The notes under the pieces: generated by a model | Seen by the model: the letters and a program-made list of their open reading frames with translations, nothing else | Database searches by the model: none | What the model was told of the DNA's origin: nothing | Origin: Paenibacillus sp. G2S3 | GTDB taxonomy: Bacteria > Bacillota > Bacilli > Paenibacillales > Paenibacillaceae | DNA: 64,000 bases | Direction: 5' to 3' | Assembly: GCF_030123105.1 (NCBI RefSeq) | Contig: NZ_CP126095.1 | Span: 1,364,001-1,428,000, forward strand | Shown: positions 34,772 to 42,903 of the stretch, piece after piece | Numbering within the stretch: the stretch's first letter is position 1 | How the letters are laid out: each line of letters starts with the position of its first letter | Program-made: the position numbers and the translations under genes

Positions 34772-35833
34772 ATGATTTCATCTATTCAAGAAGTAATTAA
34801 ACGAATCACACCAGCGGATGAACAGTCTTTCCTAAAGGCGGAGCACCGTTTGAACATTCTAACCAAACCACCGGGCAGCCTGGGACAATTGGAGACGCTG
34901 GCCGTTAAGCTCGCTGGAATTTCGGGTACGGAGCAGCCTAGTTTCACCAAACGAACCGTAGTTGTGATGGCTGCCGATCACGGTGTATGCTGCGAGGGAG
35001 TTAGCGCATTTCCACAGGAAGTCACCATGCAGATGGCCTATAATTTTCTCAGCGGAGGAGCGGCTGTGAATGTACTGGCACGTCAAGCTGGGGCTGAGGT
35101 GAAGTTCGTTGATATCGGTGTTAACGGCGATCTTAGTCATGAGGATCTGATTGATCGTAAAGTGCGCCGAGGAACGGATAATATAGCCGTGGGACCTGCG
35201 ATGAATCGTGAAGAAGCGATGAGTGCTGTGCTTGTAGGTATAAGAATCGCACAAGAAGCGATTGAGAACGGGACGGAGATTTTTATTACAGGTGAAATGG
35301 GCATAGGCAATACAACGGCTAGTGCAGCCATTCTGTGTGCTTTAAAAGGAATATCGCCTGAAGTAGCAGTCGGACGAGGAACGGGAATAGATGATGAACG
35401 TTTACTACATAAAATTGCAGTTGTGGAACGTGCTTTAAAGGTGAATCAACCGAATCCGGCAGATCCACTGGATGTATTGTCTAAAGTAGGGGGACTGGAA
35501 ATCGCCGGTTTGACCGGTCTGATTCTTGGCGCAGCCGCTGCCAGGGTACCTGTCATTCTGGATGGTTTTATTTCGGGTGCGGCAGCTCTTGTGGCGAAGA
35601 CACTTGCGCCAGAATCCATTGCCTATATGATAGGCTCCCATTTATCAGGAGAACAAGGACATAAGCTGATGCTGGAGCAGCTTGGGCTTGAGCCGTTGTT
35701 TAACCTGGGTCTTCGTTTGGGCGAAGGAACTGGAGGCGTATTGTCCCTTCATTTAATTGAGGCGATATGCCTCATTTTGAGCGAAATGGCCACCTTTGAA
35801 AGTGCAGGCATCTCTGGAGCTGGGAAACAATGA
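34772..35833 (+). CDS. cobT: Nicotinate-nucleotide-dimethylbenzimidazole phosphoribosyltransferase CobT
   Basis: This 353-residue enzyme transfers phosphoribose from nicotinate mononucleotide to the lower-ligand base, giving alpha-ribazole 5'-phosphate. Signatures: LTKPPGSLGQLETLAVKLAGI, VVMAADHGVCCEGVSAFPQEVT, the EMGIGNTTASAAI loop, GRGTGIDDE, and LRLGEGTGGVLSLHLIEA with the catalytic glutamate near the end. The start has GGAGG well placed. It opens the second cobalamin block, with ATGA overlaps to cobU and then cobS. No cobalamin riboswitch is visible in the short leader. Confidence 0.96.
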   Translation: MISSIQEVIKRITPADEQSFLKAEHRLNILTKPPGSLGQLETLAVKLAGISGTEQPSFTKRTVVVMAADHGVCCEGVSAFPQEVTMQMAYNFLSGGAAVNVLARQAGAEVKFVDIGVNGDLSHEDLIDRKVRRGTDNIAVGPAMNREEAMSAVLVGIRIAQEAIENGTEIFITGEMGIGNTTASAAILCALKGISPEVAVGRGTGIDDERLLHKIAVVERALKVNQPNPADPLDVLSKVGGLEIAGLTGLILGAAAARVPVILDGFISGAAALVAKTLAPESIAYMIGSHLSGEQGHKLMLEQLGLEPLFNLGLRLGEGTGGVLSLHLIEAICLILSEMATFESAGISGAGKQ

Positions 35834-36378
35834 GTATTCTTGTAACGGGAGGCGCGCGTAGCGGGAAAAGTGGTTTTGCAGAAAAACTGATGTCGTCACT
35901 GACAGATCAGGCCTTCTATGTTGCAACCGGACAAGCATTTGATGATGAAATGAATGAACGGATTGCACTGCATCAGCATCAGCGTTTGGAGAGCGGATAT
36001 GCCTGGGAGACGCTTGAAGAGCCCTATGATTTGCCGGATCTTCTTAAGCGTTTATCTGGTGAAAAGGCGGTTCTCGTAGATTGTCTAACGTTGTGGTTAT
36101 CTAATGTACTGCTAGCCATGGAAGGATTTACGGATAGGCAAGAGTTGATTGAGAGCGAGATTACAAGACTTGAAGACAGTGTGCGAACATTTCAAGGAAA
36201 CCTCATTTTGGTCACTAATGAGGTGGGGGACGGTATTGTTCCGGAGTATGCGCTTGGCCGATTGTACCGTGATCTGGCAGGACGCATGAACGCACTGCTT
36301 GCTCGTCAATGCGAGCAGGTTTTTCTAGTGACTGCAGGCATTTCAATTGAACTTAAGAGCAGGGAGTATCGTCTATGA
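35830..36378 (+). CDS. cobU: Adenosylcobinamide kinase / adenosylcobinamide-phosphate guanylyltransferase CobU
   Basis: The 182-residue bifunctional enzyme phosphorylates adenosylcobinamide and converts it to the GDP form. It has P-loop GGARSGKSGFAE, a conserved HQHQR segment of the GMP-accepting region, Walker B-like VLVDCLTLWLSN, and VTNEVGDGIVPEYALGRLYRD. Family length is normal. It overlaps cobT and cobS by four bases each, indicating tight coupling. Confidence 0.96.
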   Translation: MSILVTGGARSGKSGFAEKLMSSLTDQAFYVATGQAFDDEMNERIALHQHQRLESGYAWETLEEPYDLPDLLKRLSGEKAVLVDCLTLWLSNVLLAMEGFTDRQELIESEITRLEDSVRTFQGNLILVTNEVGDGIVPEYALGRLYRDLAGRMNALLARQCEQVFLVTAGISIELKSREYRL

Positions 36379-37190
36379 GGGAACGCAGGGATGCTGCCGC
36401 AGCTGCCTTTCAGTTTTTGTCTCGGTTTCCTGTAAAGAGTGATCCCGGATTTTCTCCAGAGCTGCTGCGCCGAAGTGTGCTGTTCTATCCCGTGGTGGGT
36501 GCAGCTATCGGATTGTGCGTAGCTGCTGGAGCAGCTTTGACGGGTTGGATTTTACCAGCTTGGCCAGCAGCTGTTATTACCCTCATTTTATGGGTAGGCC
36601 TTACTGGCGGCCTGCATCTTGATGGCTGGATGGACAGCGCGGATGGACTGCTTAGCTACCGACCGAGGGAACGAATACTGGAGATTATGAAGGACAGCCG
36701 TGTGGGCGCGATGGGTGTGCTCGCCTGCGTGCTTCTCTTGCTGTTAAAGGCCTCTTTAGTGGCAGCATTAATCGAAGGCTATGCCTATTACGAGCTGCCA
36801 CTGCTCTTGCTGCCAGCGATCTGGAGCCGCTGGTATATGGTGCGGGCAATGTTGCGTTATCCCATTGCCCGCGGGAACGAGGGGCTGGCCGCGAGCTTCG
36901 CCGGCCTAGCTCCCTCGCATGAGCGGCGCGCGCTGGCGATAGCCGCGCTGCTCTCGCTAGCCGCAGCCGCTGCGCCTCTGGCGCTCGGCGCGGGCTTAGC
37001 CGCGTGGCCGCTGCATCTGGCGGCAGCGTTACTGCTACCGGCTGCGGCCTTGGCCAGCGGCACCGTGGCTGCGCGGCGGATTAGCAGCCGGCTCGGCGGG
37101 CTCACCGGCGATGTGTACGGCGCGCTGAACGAGCTGCTAGAGGCTGTGCTGCTACTAGTGTTAGTGTTGCTCCAGCACAATTTCATGTGA
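36375..37190 (+). CDS. cobS: Adenosylcobinamide-GDP ribazoletransferase CobS
   Basis: The 271-residue membrane enzyme joins adenosylcobinamide-GDP and alpha-ribazole (phosphate) to complete cobalamin. Family motifs: AFQFLSRFPV near the N-terminus, PVVGAAIG, GGLHLDGWMDSADGLLSY with acidic metal-binding residues, RERILEIMKDSRVGAMGVL and MVRAMLRYPIARGNEGLA. From about residue 170 the DNA turns sharply GC-rich and the protein becomes an Ala/Leu low-complexity membrane region before normal GDVYGALNELLEAVLL. The frame remains intact. Confidence 0.95.
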   Translation: MRERRDAAAAAFQFLSRFPVKSDPGFSPELLRRSVLFYPVVGAAIGLCVAAGAALTGWILPAWPAAVITLILWVGLTGGLHLDGWMDSADGLLSYRPRERILEIMKDSRVGAMGVLACVLLLLLKASLVAALIEGYAYYELPLLLLPAIWSRWYMVRAMLRYPIARGNEGLAASFAGLAPSHERRALAIAALLSLAAAAAPLALGAGLAAWPLHLAAALLLPAAALASGTVAARRISSRLGGLTGDVYGALNELLEAVLLLVLVLLQHNFM

Positions 37191-37401
37191 GTGGCTCCTG
37201 TGGGTGACGTTTTAGTAGCTAGCCTGCTCAATCTGGTTTCATCCTCTATTGCTGCCTGTTGTTCCAGCTGTTTGGTGGCCCAGATTCTTGCTTGAACACA
37301 TACTTGCTAACCGTCATGACGTTGGCGAGATGACGTTGTATCATATTTTGCTAAGCATTTTGATTTTTTAGAGTTTGAGTTCAATAGGAAAGAGGGATGA
37401 C

Positions 37402-37728
37402 ATGGTTGCTGCCATTCTGCTATTTGTAATTGCCGGCCTTGCTGAGATTGGAGGCGGATACTTAGTATGGTTATGGCTAAGAGAATCACGACCTCTCTGG
37501 TACGGTTTGGTAGGTTCTTTGATTCTGATTAGCTATGGCATTATTCCTACGTTGCAGAAGTTTCCGTCCTTCGGAAGAGTGTATGCAGCTTACGGCGGGG
37601 TGTTTATCGTGCTTGCTGTGTTATGGGGCTGGCTAGTAGACAAGAAAACACCCGATGTATATGACTGGGTTGGTGCTGTTATTTGTGTGATCGGCGTATC
37701 GGTCATTCTTTGGGCGCCTAGACACTAG
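37402..37728 (+). CDS. ynfA: YnfA-family (UPF0060) membrane protein
   Basis: The 108-residue protein has four hydrophobic helices and the family signatures [49 protein letters not shown] and [17 protein letters not shown]. YnfA proteins are related to small multidrug resistance transporters, but their physiological substrates are not settled. The ATG has GAGGG six bases upstream. It is a single gene between cobS and a repeat-filled gap. Confidence 0.88.
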   Translation: MVAAILLFVIAGLAEIGGGYLVWLWLRESRPLWYGLVGSLILISYGIIPTLQKFPSFGRVYAAYGGVFIVLAVLWGWLVDKKTPDVYDWVGAVICVIGVSVILWAPRH

Positions 37729-37871
37729 AGTTATCAAGGTGCACAAAGGTATGGAAGGTAACTCGTTTAGGCGAGCAAGGACTAGTTGGTGGGTTTGAAG
37801 ACTGTGAGGCTACGGACTTTTGGGTTACTTGGTATGAATACTGAGTTACTAAGGACATCGAGGTTAATTAA

Positions 37872-37980
37872 TCTAGCGCTGATAGGTGAATTCTCAAGAT
37901 CAACACGGTTTATCTAGCGCGAAGGTTGAGATCTCAAGGTCGCCGTGGTTTATCTATGGATATAGTCTGAATTATCAAAC
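37872..37980 (+). repeat. Degenerate tandem repeat, period about 41 bases
   Basis: TCTAGCGC at 37872 and 37913 starts two units sharing TCTCAAG-TC and GTGGTTTA-like ends; a third, weaker unit starts near 37953. It lies in the 37729-38429 gap, which has no gene. Confidence 0.5.
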
Positions 37981-37999
37981 TTTCTCTAGCGTGAACCAG

Positions 38000-38185
38000 T
38001 TTTCGGACTCAGGAGACCTTATTTGTGATATTTAGGGCATTTTGGGTCAGTTTCGGACTCCAGAGTTGCTATTTGCATAAAATAGGCTTAATTTGGGCTG
38101 ATTATTAGGCAATAGCGCCTCTCAGGTCCGAAAAAGCTCCAAAATGGCAATTCTTCAGGTAATAGCGGCATCTGAGTCCGAAGCC
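38000..38185. repeat. Nested palindromic intergenic element (copy 2)
   Basis: Outer arms TTCGGACTCAG (38002-38012) and CTGAGTCCGAA (38172-38182) are exact complements. Inner arms TTTCGGAC (38051) and GTCCGAAA (38126) nest inside, with AATAGC- and CTATTT-type hairpin motifs at the centre. The same motifs build the element at 6541-6720. Confidence 0.7.
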
Positions 38186-38379
38186 AGCCCCGAAGCGGGA
38201 ACTCTAAGCAAGAGAATCGCGCAAGCGAGCCCCGAAGCAATAGAACTGCACAAAAGAGCCCCAAATCGAGAACCCTAAGCGAAAGAACCGCGCAAACCAT
38301 CACCAAAGCGCAGACTCCACCAGAGTTATGTCAATGGAACGACCATACATAGGCACAATACAGTGCCTAAACAAAACAA

Positions 38380-38406
38380 CCCGTTCAACACTTTCGTGTG
38401 AACGGG
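38380..38406 (-). terminator. Terminator of the chemoreceptor gene
   Basis: CCCGTTCA-CAC pairs with GTG-TGAACGGG, with T-rich sequence on both sides. A second small hairpin AGGCAC/GTGCCT lies at 38351-38368. Confidence 0.75.
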
Positions 38407-38429
38407 CTGTTTTTATTTAAGCTTAAGCT

Positions 38430-40118
38430 TTAGATCTTAAATTGTTGCACAGCTTCCTGAAGCTTTTTAGCCTGCTCATATAGATGTTGCACGGTTACTG
38501 CATGTCCTTCAAGCTCTATACGTTGGCGCTCCGAGTTCTCGGATAGTGTGTCCGCACTTTCTTGCGACCTTGAAGTGATTTGTGCGGTTTCCTCGACGGA
38601 AGCACTAACTTCTTCCGTACTTGCTGAGATTTGCTGCGTAGCCGCAGATACAGATTGAATATTCTGATTGATGCTCTGAATCAGGATCAGAAGGTGATTG
38701 AAGGCATCGCCCGCTTCTGCCACCTTGCCTACCCCGGAGGCTACCTCAGAATTCACATGGTTCATCTCAGTAACGGAGCGATTCATATCTTCCTGAAGTC
38801 CGAGTAGGAAATCACGGATCTGCTCATTCGCATTACGGGATTGTTCGGAAAGCTTGCGTACTTCTCCGGCAACAACGGCAAAGCCGCGTCCATGTTCTCC
38901 TGCACGTGCTGCTTCGATCGAAGCATTGAGCGACAGCATTTGGATTTGCTTCGTAATTTCAGTAATACTGTGAACGACTTCTCCGATCATTACTGAACGT
39001 TCATTCATAATTTGTAATTGCTCCAGCGACTGCAGGGAGGCACGTTCAACCTGGCGCATTTGCAGAACAGCGCTTTGAGCAATCTCATTACCGCCACTCG
39101 CTTCAGCGGAAGCTTCACTGATCTGCTCAGTGACTTCGGTGGCTGCTGAAGCAATATGCTGAATGCCGAAATTGATTTCTTCCATAGCTTTTGAATTATC
39201 CAGAGCGCTGCTTGCGATGGTCGTACTACCTTTGCCAATTTCTACAACAGATGTACTAGAGTGGTCTGCCATTTCATTTAGGACCTCAACACGTTCTCTT
39301 AAAGAATTGGAATCGGTGACCACAGTATTTGAGGTGACGAGTACATGTCCGATCATTTCTTTTAGGCGCAGGGTCATCGCTTGGAAGCTTCTGGATAGCT
39401 GAGCTACCTCATCACTGCCTTTAACCGTTAATTCCTCTGTGAAATCTCCCTCTGCGAGACGGGCACTGTAAGCTGCAAGCTTTGAGATAGGACGAGTAAT
39501 CCGCATACTCATAAACCAGGCACCAGTTGAGCCTATGATCAGCGTTAGCAGAGTGATCCCGGCACTGGTCCACAGAATACTGTCTGTTTTTTCTTGAATA
39601 AAGCTTACATCACTGCTGATTCCGATAACCATCGTACTTCCGGGAATACCGATATAAGCTGACTTATGTACACCATGCGAGTCCTTGTATGTATCGCTTA
39701 GTCCACTCTTTCCTTTAAGTGCTTGCTGCATTGCAGAGGATACCTTAACGATTTCCTCCGGCTTTAATTTTGCATCATGATCTACGGACAGAACTTCAGC
39801 TTCCTTGCCTTTTAGATTGAGTAGAAAAATAGTCTCAACCCCATGCTGCTTTCTCTTATCCTGAAAATAGAATTCAAGATTGGTGGCTGCTTGTTCGTTC
39901 TTCTTTAGTGCTTGCTGAGCGTGCATTGTATTTATATTCTTATATACGTCCTGAGCAGCTGCAGTTAGAATTTGATTGATTTGTGGCATGACATAGCTGT
40001 TGAAAATACTGGTGGATATAAAGTAGAAGCTGGTACTTAACAAAAGCGACGTGAGTAATAAAACTACAAATAATAAACGCGTAAATCTGCGACTGATCGA
40101 CTGCTTGAAACGAAACAT
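38430..40118 (-). CDS. Methyl-accepting chemotaxis protein
   Basis: This 562-residue chemoreceptor has a first membrane helix at about 12-32, an extracellular sensor of about 150 residues resembling a single Cache fold (GVETIFLLN to [11 protein letters not shown]), and a second helix near 180-205. A HAMP domain follows ([26 protein letters not shown]), then a long coiled-coil signalling domain with the conserved tip [33 protein letters not shown]. It should signal to CheW-CheA. The ATG at 40118 has GGGGGAG upstream; a longer frame further upstream has no site. The ligand is unknown. Confidence 0.93.
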   Translation of the reverse strand: MFRFKQSISRRFTRLLFVVLLLTSLLLSTSFYFISTSIFNSYVMPQINQILTAAAQDVYKNINTMHAQQALKKNEQAATNLEFYFQDKRKQHGVETIFLLNLKGKEAEVLSVDHDAKLKPEEIVKVSSAMQQALKGKSGLSDTYKDSHGVHKSAYIGIPGSTMVIGISSDVSFIQEKTDSILWTSAGITLLTLIIGSTGAWFMSMRITRPISKLAAYSARLAEGDFTEELTVKGSDEVAQLSRSFQAMTLRLKEMIGHVLVTSNTVVTDSNSLRERVEVLNEMADHSSTSVVEIGKGSTTIASSALDNSKAMEEINFGIQHIASAATEVTEQISEASAEASGGNEIAQSAVLQMRQVERASLQSLEQLQIMNERSVMIGEVVHSITEITKQIQMLSLNASIEAARAGEHGRGFAVVAGEVRKLSEQSRNANEQIRDFLLGLQEDMNRSVTEMNHVNSEVASGVGKVAEAGDAFNHLLILIQSINQNIQSVSAATQQISASTEEVSASVEETAQITSRSQESADTLSENSERQRIELEGHAVTVQHLYEQAKKLQEAVQQFKI

Positions 40119-40365
40119 ATTGTTCTCCCCCTTTTTATGGGCAGCGAAGCCCCATTTCTTTATATCCCTACCGACTGCTAGTGACTGGCAACCTGCAATA
40201 TATTCCATAGTTATGTAATATATCAACTAAATGGATCGGGAATGAAGTGTTTGATACTATTCTATATAATTAACCTCTGGATGAATAGTGAAAGTTTTAG
40301 TTTATAGAGCATATTTTTCTGAAAAAGATGAATTATTACCGACACTTTTATTTTTAGTTAATAAA

Positions 40366-40385
40366 AATGGGTATAAATACCCATT
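40366..40385 (-). terminator. Hairpin with minus-strand T run upstream of the chemoreceptor
   Basis: AATGGGTAT and ATACCCATT form a perfect nine-base stem followed on the minus strand by TTTTTATT. It could be an attenuator in the receptor leader or an orphan terminator. Apart from this and the riboswitch, the 40119-40516 gap shows nothing clear. Confidence 0.4.
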
Positions 40386-40464
40386 CCATAAATGATTTAT
40401 TTTTATAGATTGTTTGGCGACAGTGTGATAGAGTATTAATGTTTTGTTCCAAACTTAATGTAAT

Positions 40465-40506
40465 CCGCGGTTCGTAACCATCCCGCGTAAACAAAACTAG
40501 GAGGAG
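40465..40506 (+). promoter_or_regulatory. preQ1-I riboswitch
   Basis: CCGCGG, a short loop, CCCGCG, then TAAACAAAACTAGGAGG reproduces the compact preQ1-I aptamer: P1 stem CGCGG/CCGCG, followed by the A-rich tail whose end pairs into the loop as a pseudoknot. The tail runs directly into the AGGAGG of the next gene, so ligand binding should block translation of the queuosine-precursor transporter. Confidence 0.85.
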
Positions 40507-40516
40507 TTAAAGTAAT

Positions 40517-41230
40517 ATGTTTAATTTGTTGTGGGGAGTTTTATTTGTTGTTGTTAATTTCGCTTTTTTTCTACTCTGTTACCGCCTGTTCGGCAAAAGT
40601 GGAATGTATGCCTGGGTAGGTATCGCTACTGTAATTGCTAACATTCAGGTAGCTAAGACGATTGCTATGCCATTTGATATCGTGATGACACTCGGAAATA
40701 CGATGTATGTCACTTTGTATATGACCAGCGATTTGCTTAATGAGAAGTATGGCAGAGCGGAAGCACGTAAAGCAGTCTGGTTTGGTTTCTTCACCCTGCT
40801 TATGACGACGGTCATTATGCAGATGGTACTAGTCTTTAAGCCGCAAGAGACAGATATCGCTCAGTCTTCTTTGGAGACGATCTTTGGGCTGATGCCTCGG
40901 CTAGCTTTGGGGAGTCTTACTGCTTACTTCATTAGTCAGTTCCTAGATGTTCGGTTGTACTCCTGGATTCGCAAATATTACAGCACTTCAAGTCAGTTGT
41001 GGATTCGTTCCAACGGCAGTACGATGATTAGTTCTTTTGTGGATACACTAATCTTCTGTACCATTGCATTTGCTGGGTTGTATAACTGGAGTGTGTGGTT
41101 TGAAATTTTGCTTACAACGTATCTAGCGAAATTCTTACTAACCGCATTAAGCACACCTATCTTATATATCGCCCGAACTTTTACTTTTGCTGAAGATGGA
41201 ACACCATCATCTGCTCATAAAAAGGATTAA
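40517..41230 (+). CDS. yhhQ: YhhQ/VUT-family queuosine precursor transporter
   Basis: The 237-residue membrane protein has about six helices and COG1738 signatures: IANIQVAKTI, the TLGNTMYVTLYMTSDLLNEKYGRAEARKAVWFGF block, and SSFVDTLIFCTIAFAG near the C-terminal half. Family members import 7-deazaguanine queuosine precursors (preQ0/preQ1). The preQ1-I riboswitch that overlaps its ribosome binding site supports this strongly. It is monocistronic and ends at a good terminator. A role as an S component for the downstream ECF module is unlikely from this family, but adjacency is noted. Confidence 0.88.
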   Translation: MFNLLWGVLFVVVNFAFFLLCYRLFGKSGMYAWVGIATVIANIQVAKTIAMPFDIVMTLGNTMYVTLYMTSDLLNEKYGRAEARKAVWFGFFTLLMTTVIMQMVLVFKPQETDIAQSSLETIFGLMPRLALGSLTAYFISQFLDVRLYSWIRKYYSTSSQLWIRSNGSTMISSFVDTLIFCTIAFAGLYNWSVWFEILLTTYLAKFLLTALSTPILYIARTFTFAEDGTPSSAHKKD

Positions 41231-41243
41231 ACAACAATACAGC

Positions 41244-41285
41244 CAGCGCGTACCGATCATAATCGATGCGCGCTGTTTTATTTTT
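41244..41285 (+). terminator. Terminator of yhhQ
   Basis: CAGCGCG and CGCGCTG form the base of a stem with CCGAT/ATCG inside, followed by TTTTATTTTT. Confidence 0.88.
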
Positions 41286-41318
41286 CCAGTCGTAAGAGGG
41301 CTAATCGTTCCATAAAAA

Positions 41319-41383
41319 AGTGTACATAAAATTAATATAAAGCTAAAATAAGCTATCAGTCTGATCGAAGAGAGTGTACATAA
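41319..41383 (+). promoter_or_regulatory. Candidate promoter with a duplicated 11-base motif ahead of the acyl/ECF operon
   Basis: AGTGTACATAA occurs at 41319-41329 and again at 41373-41383. The first copy overlaps a possible -35 (TGTACA) spaced 17 bases from TAAAAT (41344-41349); the second would lie in the leader. This layout fits a repressor binding two sites. It does not match the BirA consensus well. Confidence 0.35.
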
Positions 41384-41421
41384 TCGGTAGTCACAGAAAT
41401 TAAGAACAGGTGTGATGAAGG

Positions 41422-42903
41422 ATGAATCTAGTAGTTCCTATATTGCGTCATGCAGCACAGCAGCCCGACAGCATTGCCTTAACTCATGACTATGTCAGTC
41501 ATACCTATTCAACCTTAGTACAAGCGATGCGGAGAATCGCGAATGGTCTACAGCAAAAGGGTCTGAAACATGACAAAATCGCCATTTTATCAACGAATCG
41601 CATTGAGTTTGTCGAGGTTTTCTTGGGGGCTATTTATGCGGGCTGTGTTCCCATTCCTTTAGATCCCAAGTGGAGTGCAAATGAACTGCAGGTTATTATA
41701 GAGCAGTGCCAGCCGGCAATGATTTTTGCCGAGCCGGAAGCTGCAAAGAATTTGGTCTTCAAGGATCAAGCGATCCCAACACTAACTTTCTCAAAAGATC
41801 GAACAGATTCCTATGATCAGTGGCTGGATGCGCTGAAGCCAGAAGCTGAATTGGATGAGACGAACGAGTTATTATTTATCGGGTTTACTTCAGGCACAAC
41901 TGGGCTACCCAAAGGATATATGCGTACCCATTTATCGTGGTTAAAGAGCTTTGAGGTATCGAGTGCTGCCTTTGAATTGGACTCTATGAAGGATGTTTTA
42001 GCACCGGGTCCGTTTGTGCATTCGCTGTCCTTGTTTGCTGTAATGCAGAGTCTGTATGGTGGAGCAAACTTTCATATTACGCAAAAATTTAGCGCCACAC
42101 AGGTGTTAGAGCTGTGCAAGCAGATTCCGGGTGTGGTGTTGTTTGTTGTACCGACAATGCTTGAATCCATGATGCAGCAGGCTCTTCCTGGGCAGACGCA
42201 GATTGATGCGATTATTAGCTCAGGTGCAAAGTGGTCGGAGTTGTCCAAAAAAAAGGGCATAGAAGTGTTCGCTGGAACGCGTCTCTATGAATCCTATGGT
42301 TCCTCAGAAGCGAGTTATATTAGTTATTTGGATGTTCTGGAAGAGCATAATCCGAACTCTGTAGGCAAGCCCTATCCCGGAGTGCAAATTTCCATTCGTG
42401 ATGAAGAGTTCCGTGAAGTCCCTACGGGGGAGATTGGGCAGTTATATGTGCGAAGTGATATGATATTTCTAGGCTACCATCAATTGCCGAAGGAGACCGC
42501 AGCAGCTTTTCGAGAGGGATGGCTTGTGTTAGAGGATTATGTTTATCAGGATGAAGCTGGTTATTTATATCTGGCGGGTCGCTTGAAAAATAGAATCATC
42601 TCCGGTGGGCTGAACGTTTATCCAGAGGAAGTAGAGCGAGTACTGGAGCATCTTCCGGAAATGCAAGAAGTAATGGTGCTTGGCGTCCCTGACGATTATT
42701 GGGGAGAACATCTGGCAGTCCTCGTGAAATGGAATGGTGAAAAGCATTTATCTATAGACGAAATAAAGAATTATTGTCGCCAGTATTTAGCAAGCTACAA
42801 AGCGCCGAAGCAGCTGCTGACAGTTGATGAGTTTATCTATACAAGCAGTGGCAAAATTGCCCGGCAAGCGATGAAAGAATATGTGAAAAGAGCGATGGTA
42901 TGA
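41422..42903 (+). CDS. AMP-forming acyl-CoA ligase (YhfT-like)
   Basis: The 493-residue ANL-family enzyme activates a carboxylic acid to acyl-AMP and then acyl-CoA. Motifs in order: TSGTTGLPKGYMRTH (ATP loop, near 155), ESYGSSEASYISY, AGRLKNRIISGGLNVYPEEVERVLEHL (hinge and domain movement), and the catalytic lysine in TSSGKIARQAMKEY. It heads a nine-gene operon with a thiolase overlapping by four bases, as B. subtilis yhfT adjoins yhfS. The acid is unknown; a dicarboxylate such as glutarate or pimelate is my inference from the biotin link of yhfT. Confidence 0.88.
   Translation: MNLVVPILRHAAQQPDSIALTHDYVSHTYSTLVQAMRRIANGLQQKGLKHDKIAILSTNRIEFVEVFLGAIYAGCVPIPLDPKWSANELQVIIEQCQPAMIFAEPEAAKNLVFKDQAIPTLTFSKDRTDSYDQWLDALKPEAELDETNELLFIGFTSGTTGLPKGYMRTHLSWLKSFEVSSAAFELDSMKDVLAPGPFVHSLSLFAVMQSLYGGANFHITQKFSATQVLELCKQIPGVVLFVVPTMLESMMQQALPGQTQIDAIISSGAKWSELSKKKGIEVFAGTRLYESYGSSEASYISYLDVLEEHNPNSVGKPYPGVQISIRDEEFREVPTGEIGQLYVRSDMIFLGYHQLPKETAAAFREGWLVLEDYVYQDEAGYLYLAGRLKNRIISGGLNVYPEEVERVLEHLPEMQEVMVLGVPDDYWGEHLAVLVKWNGEKHLSIDEIKNYCRQYLASYKAPKQLLTVDEFIYTSSGKIARQAMKEYVKRAMV

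Noticed and set aside
41287..41421. BirA operator upstream of the acyl/ECF operon
   Set aside because: A BirA site was expected from the yhfT/yhfS analogy, but no TTGTWAAC-N14-16-GTTWACAA pattern is present; the duplicated AGTGTACATAA motif is different.
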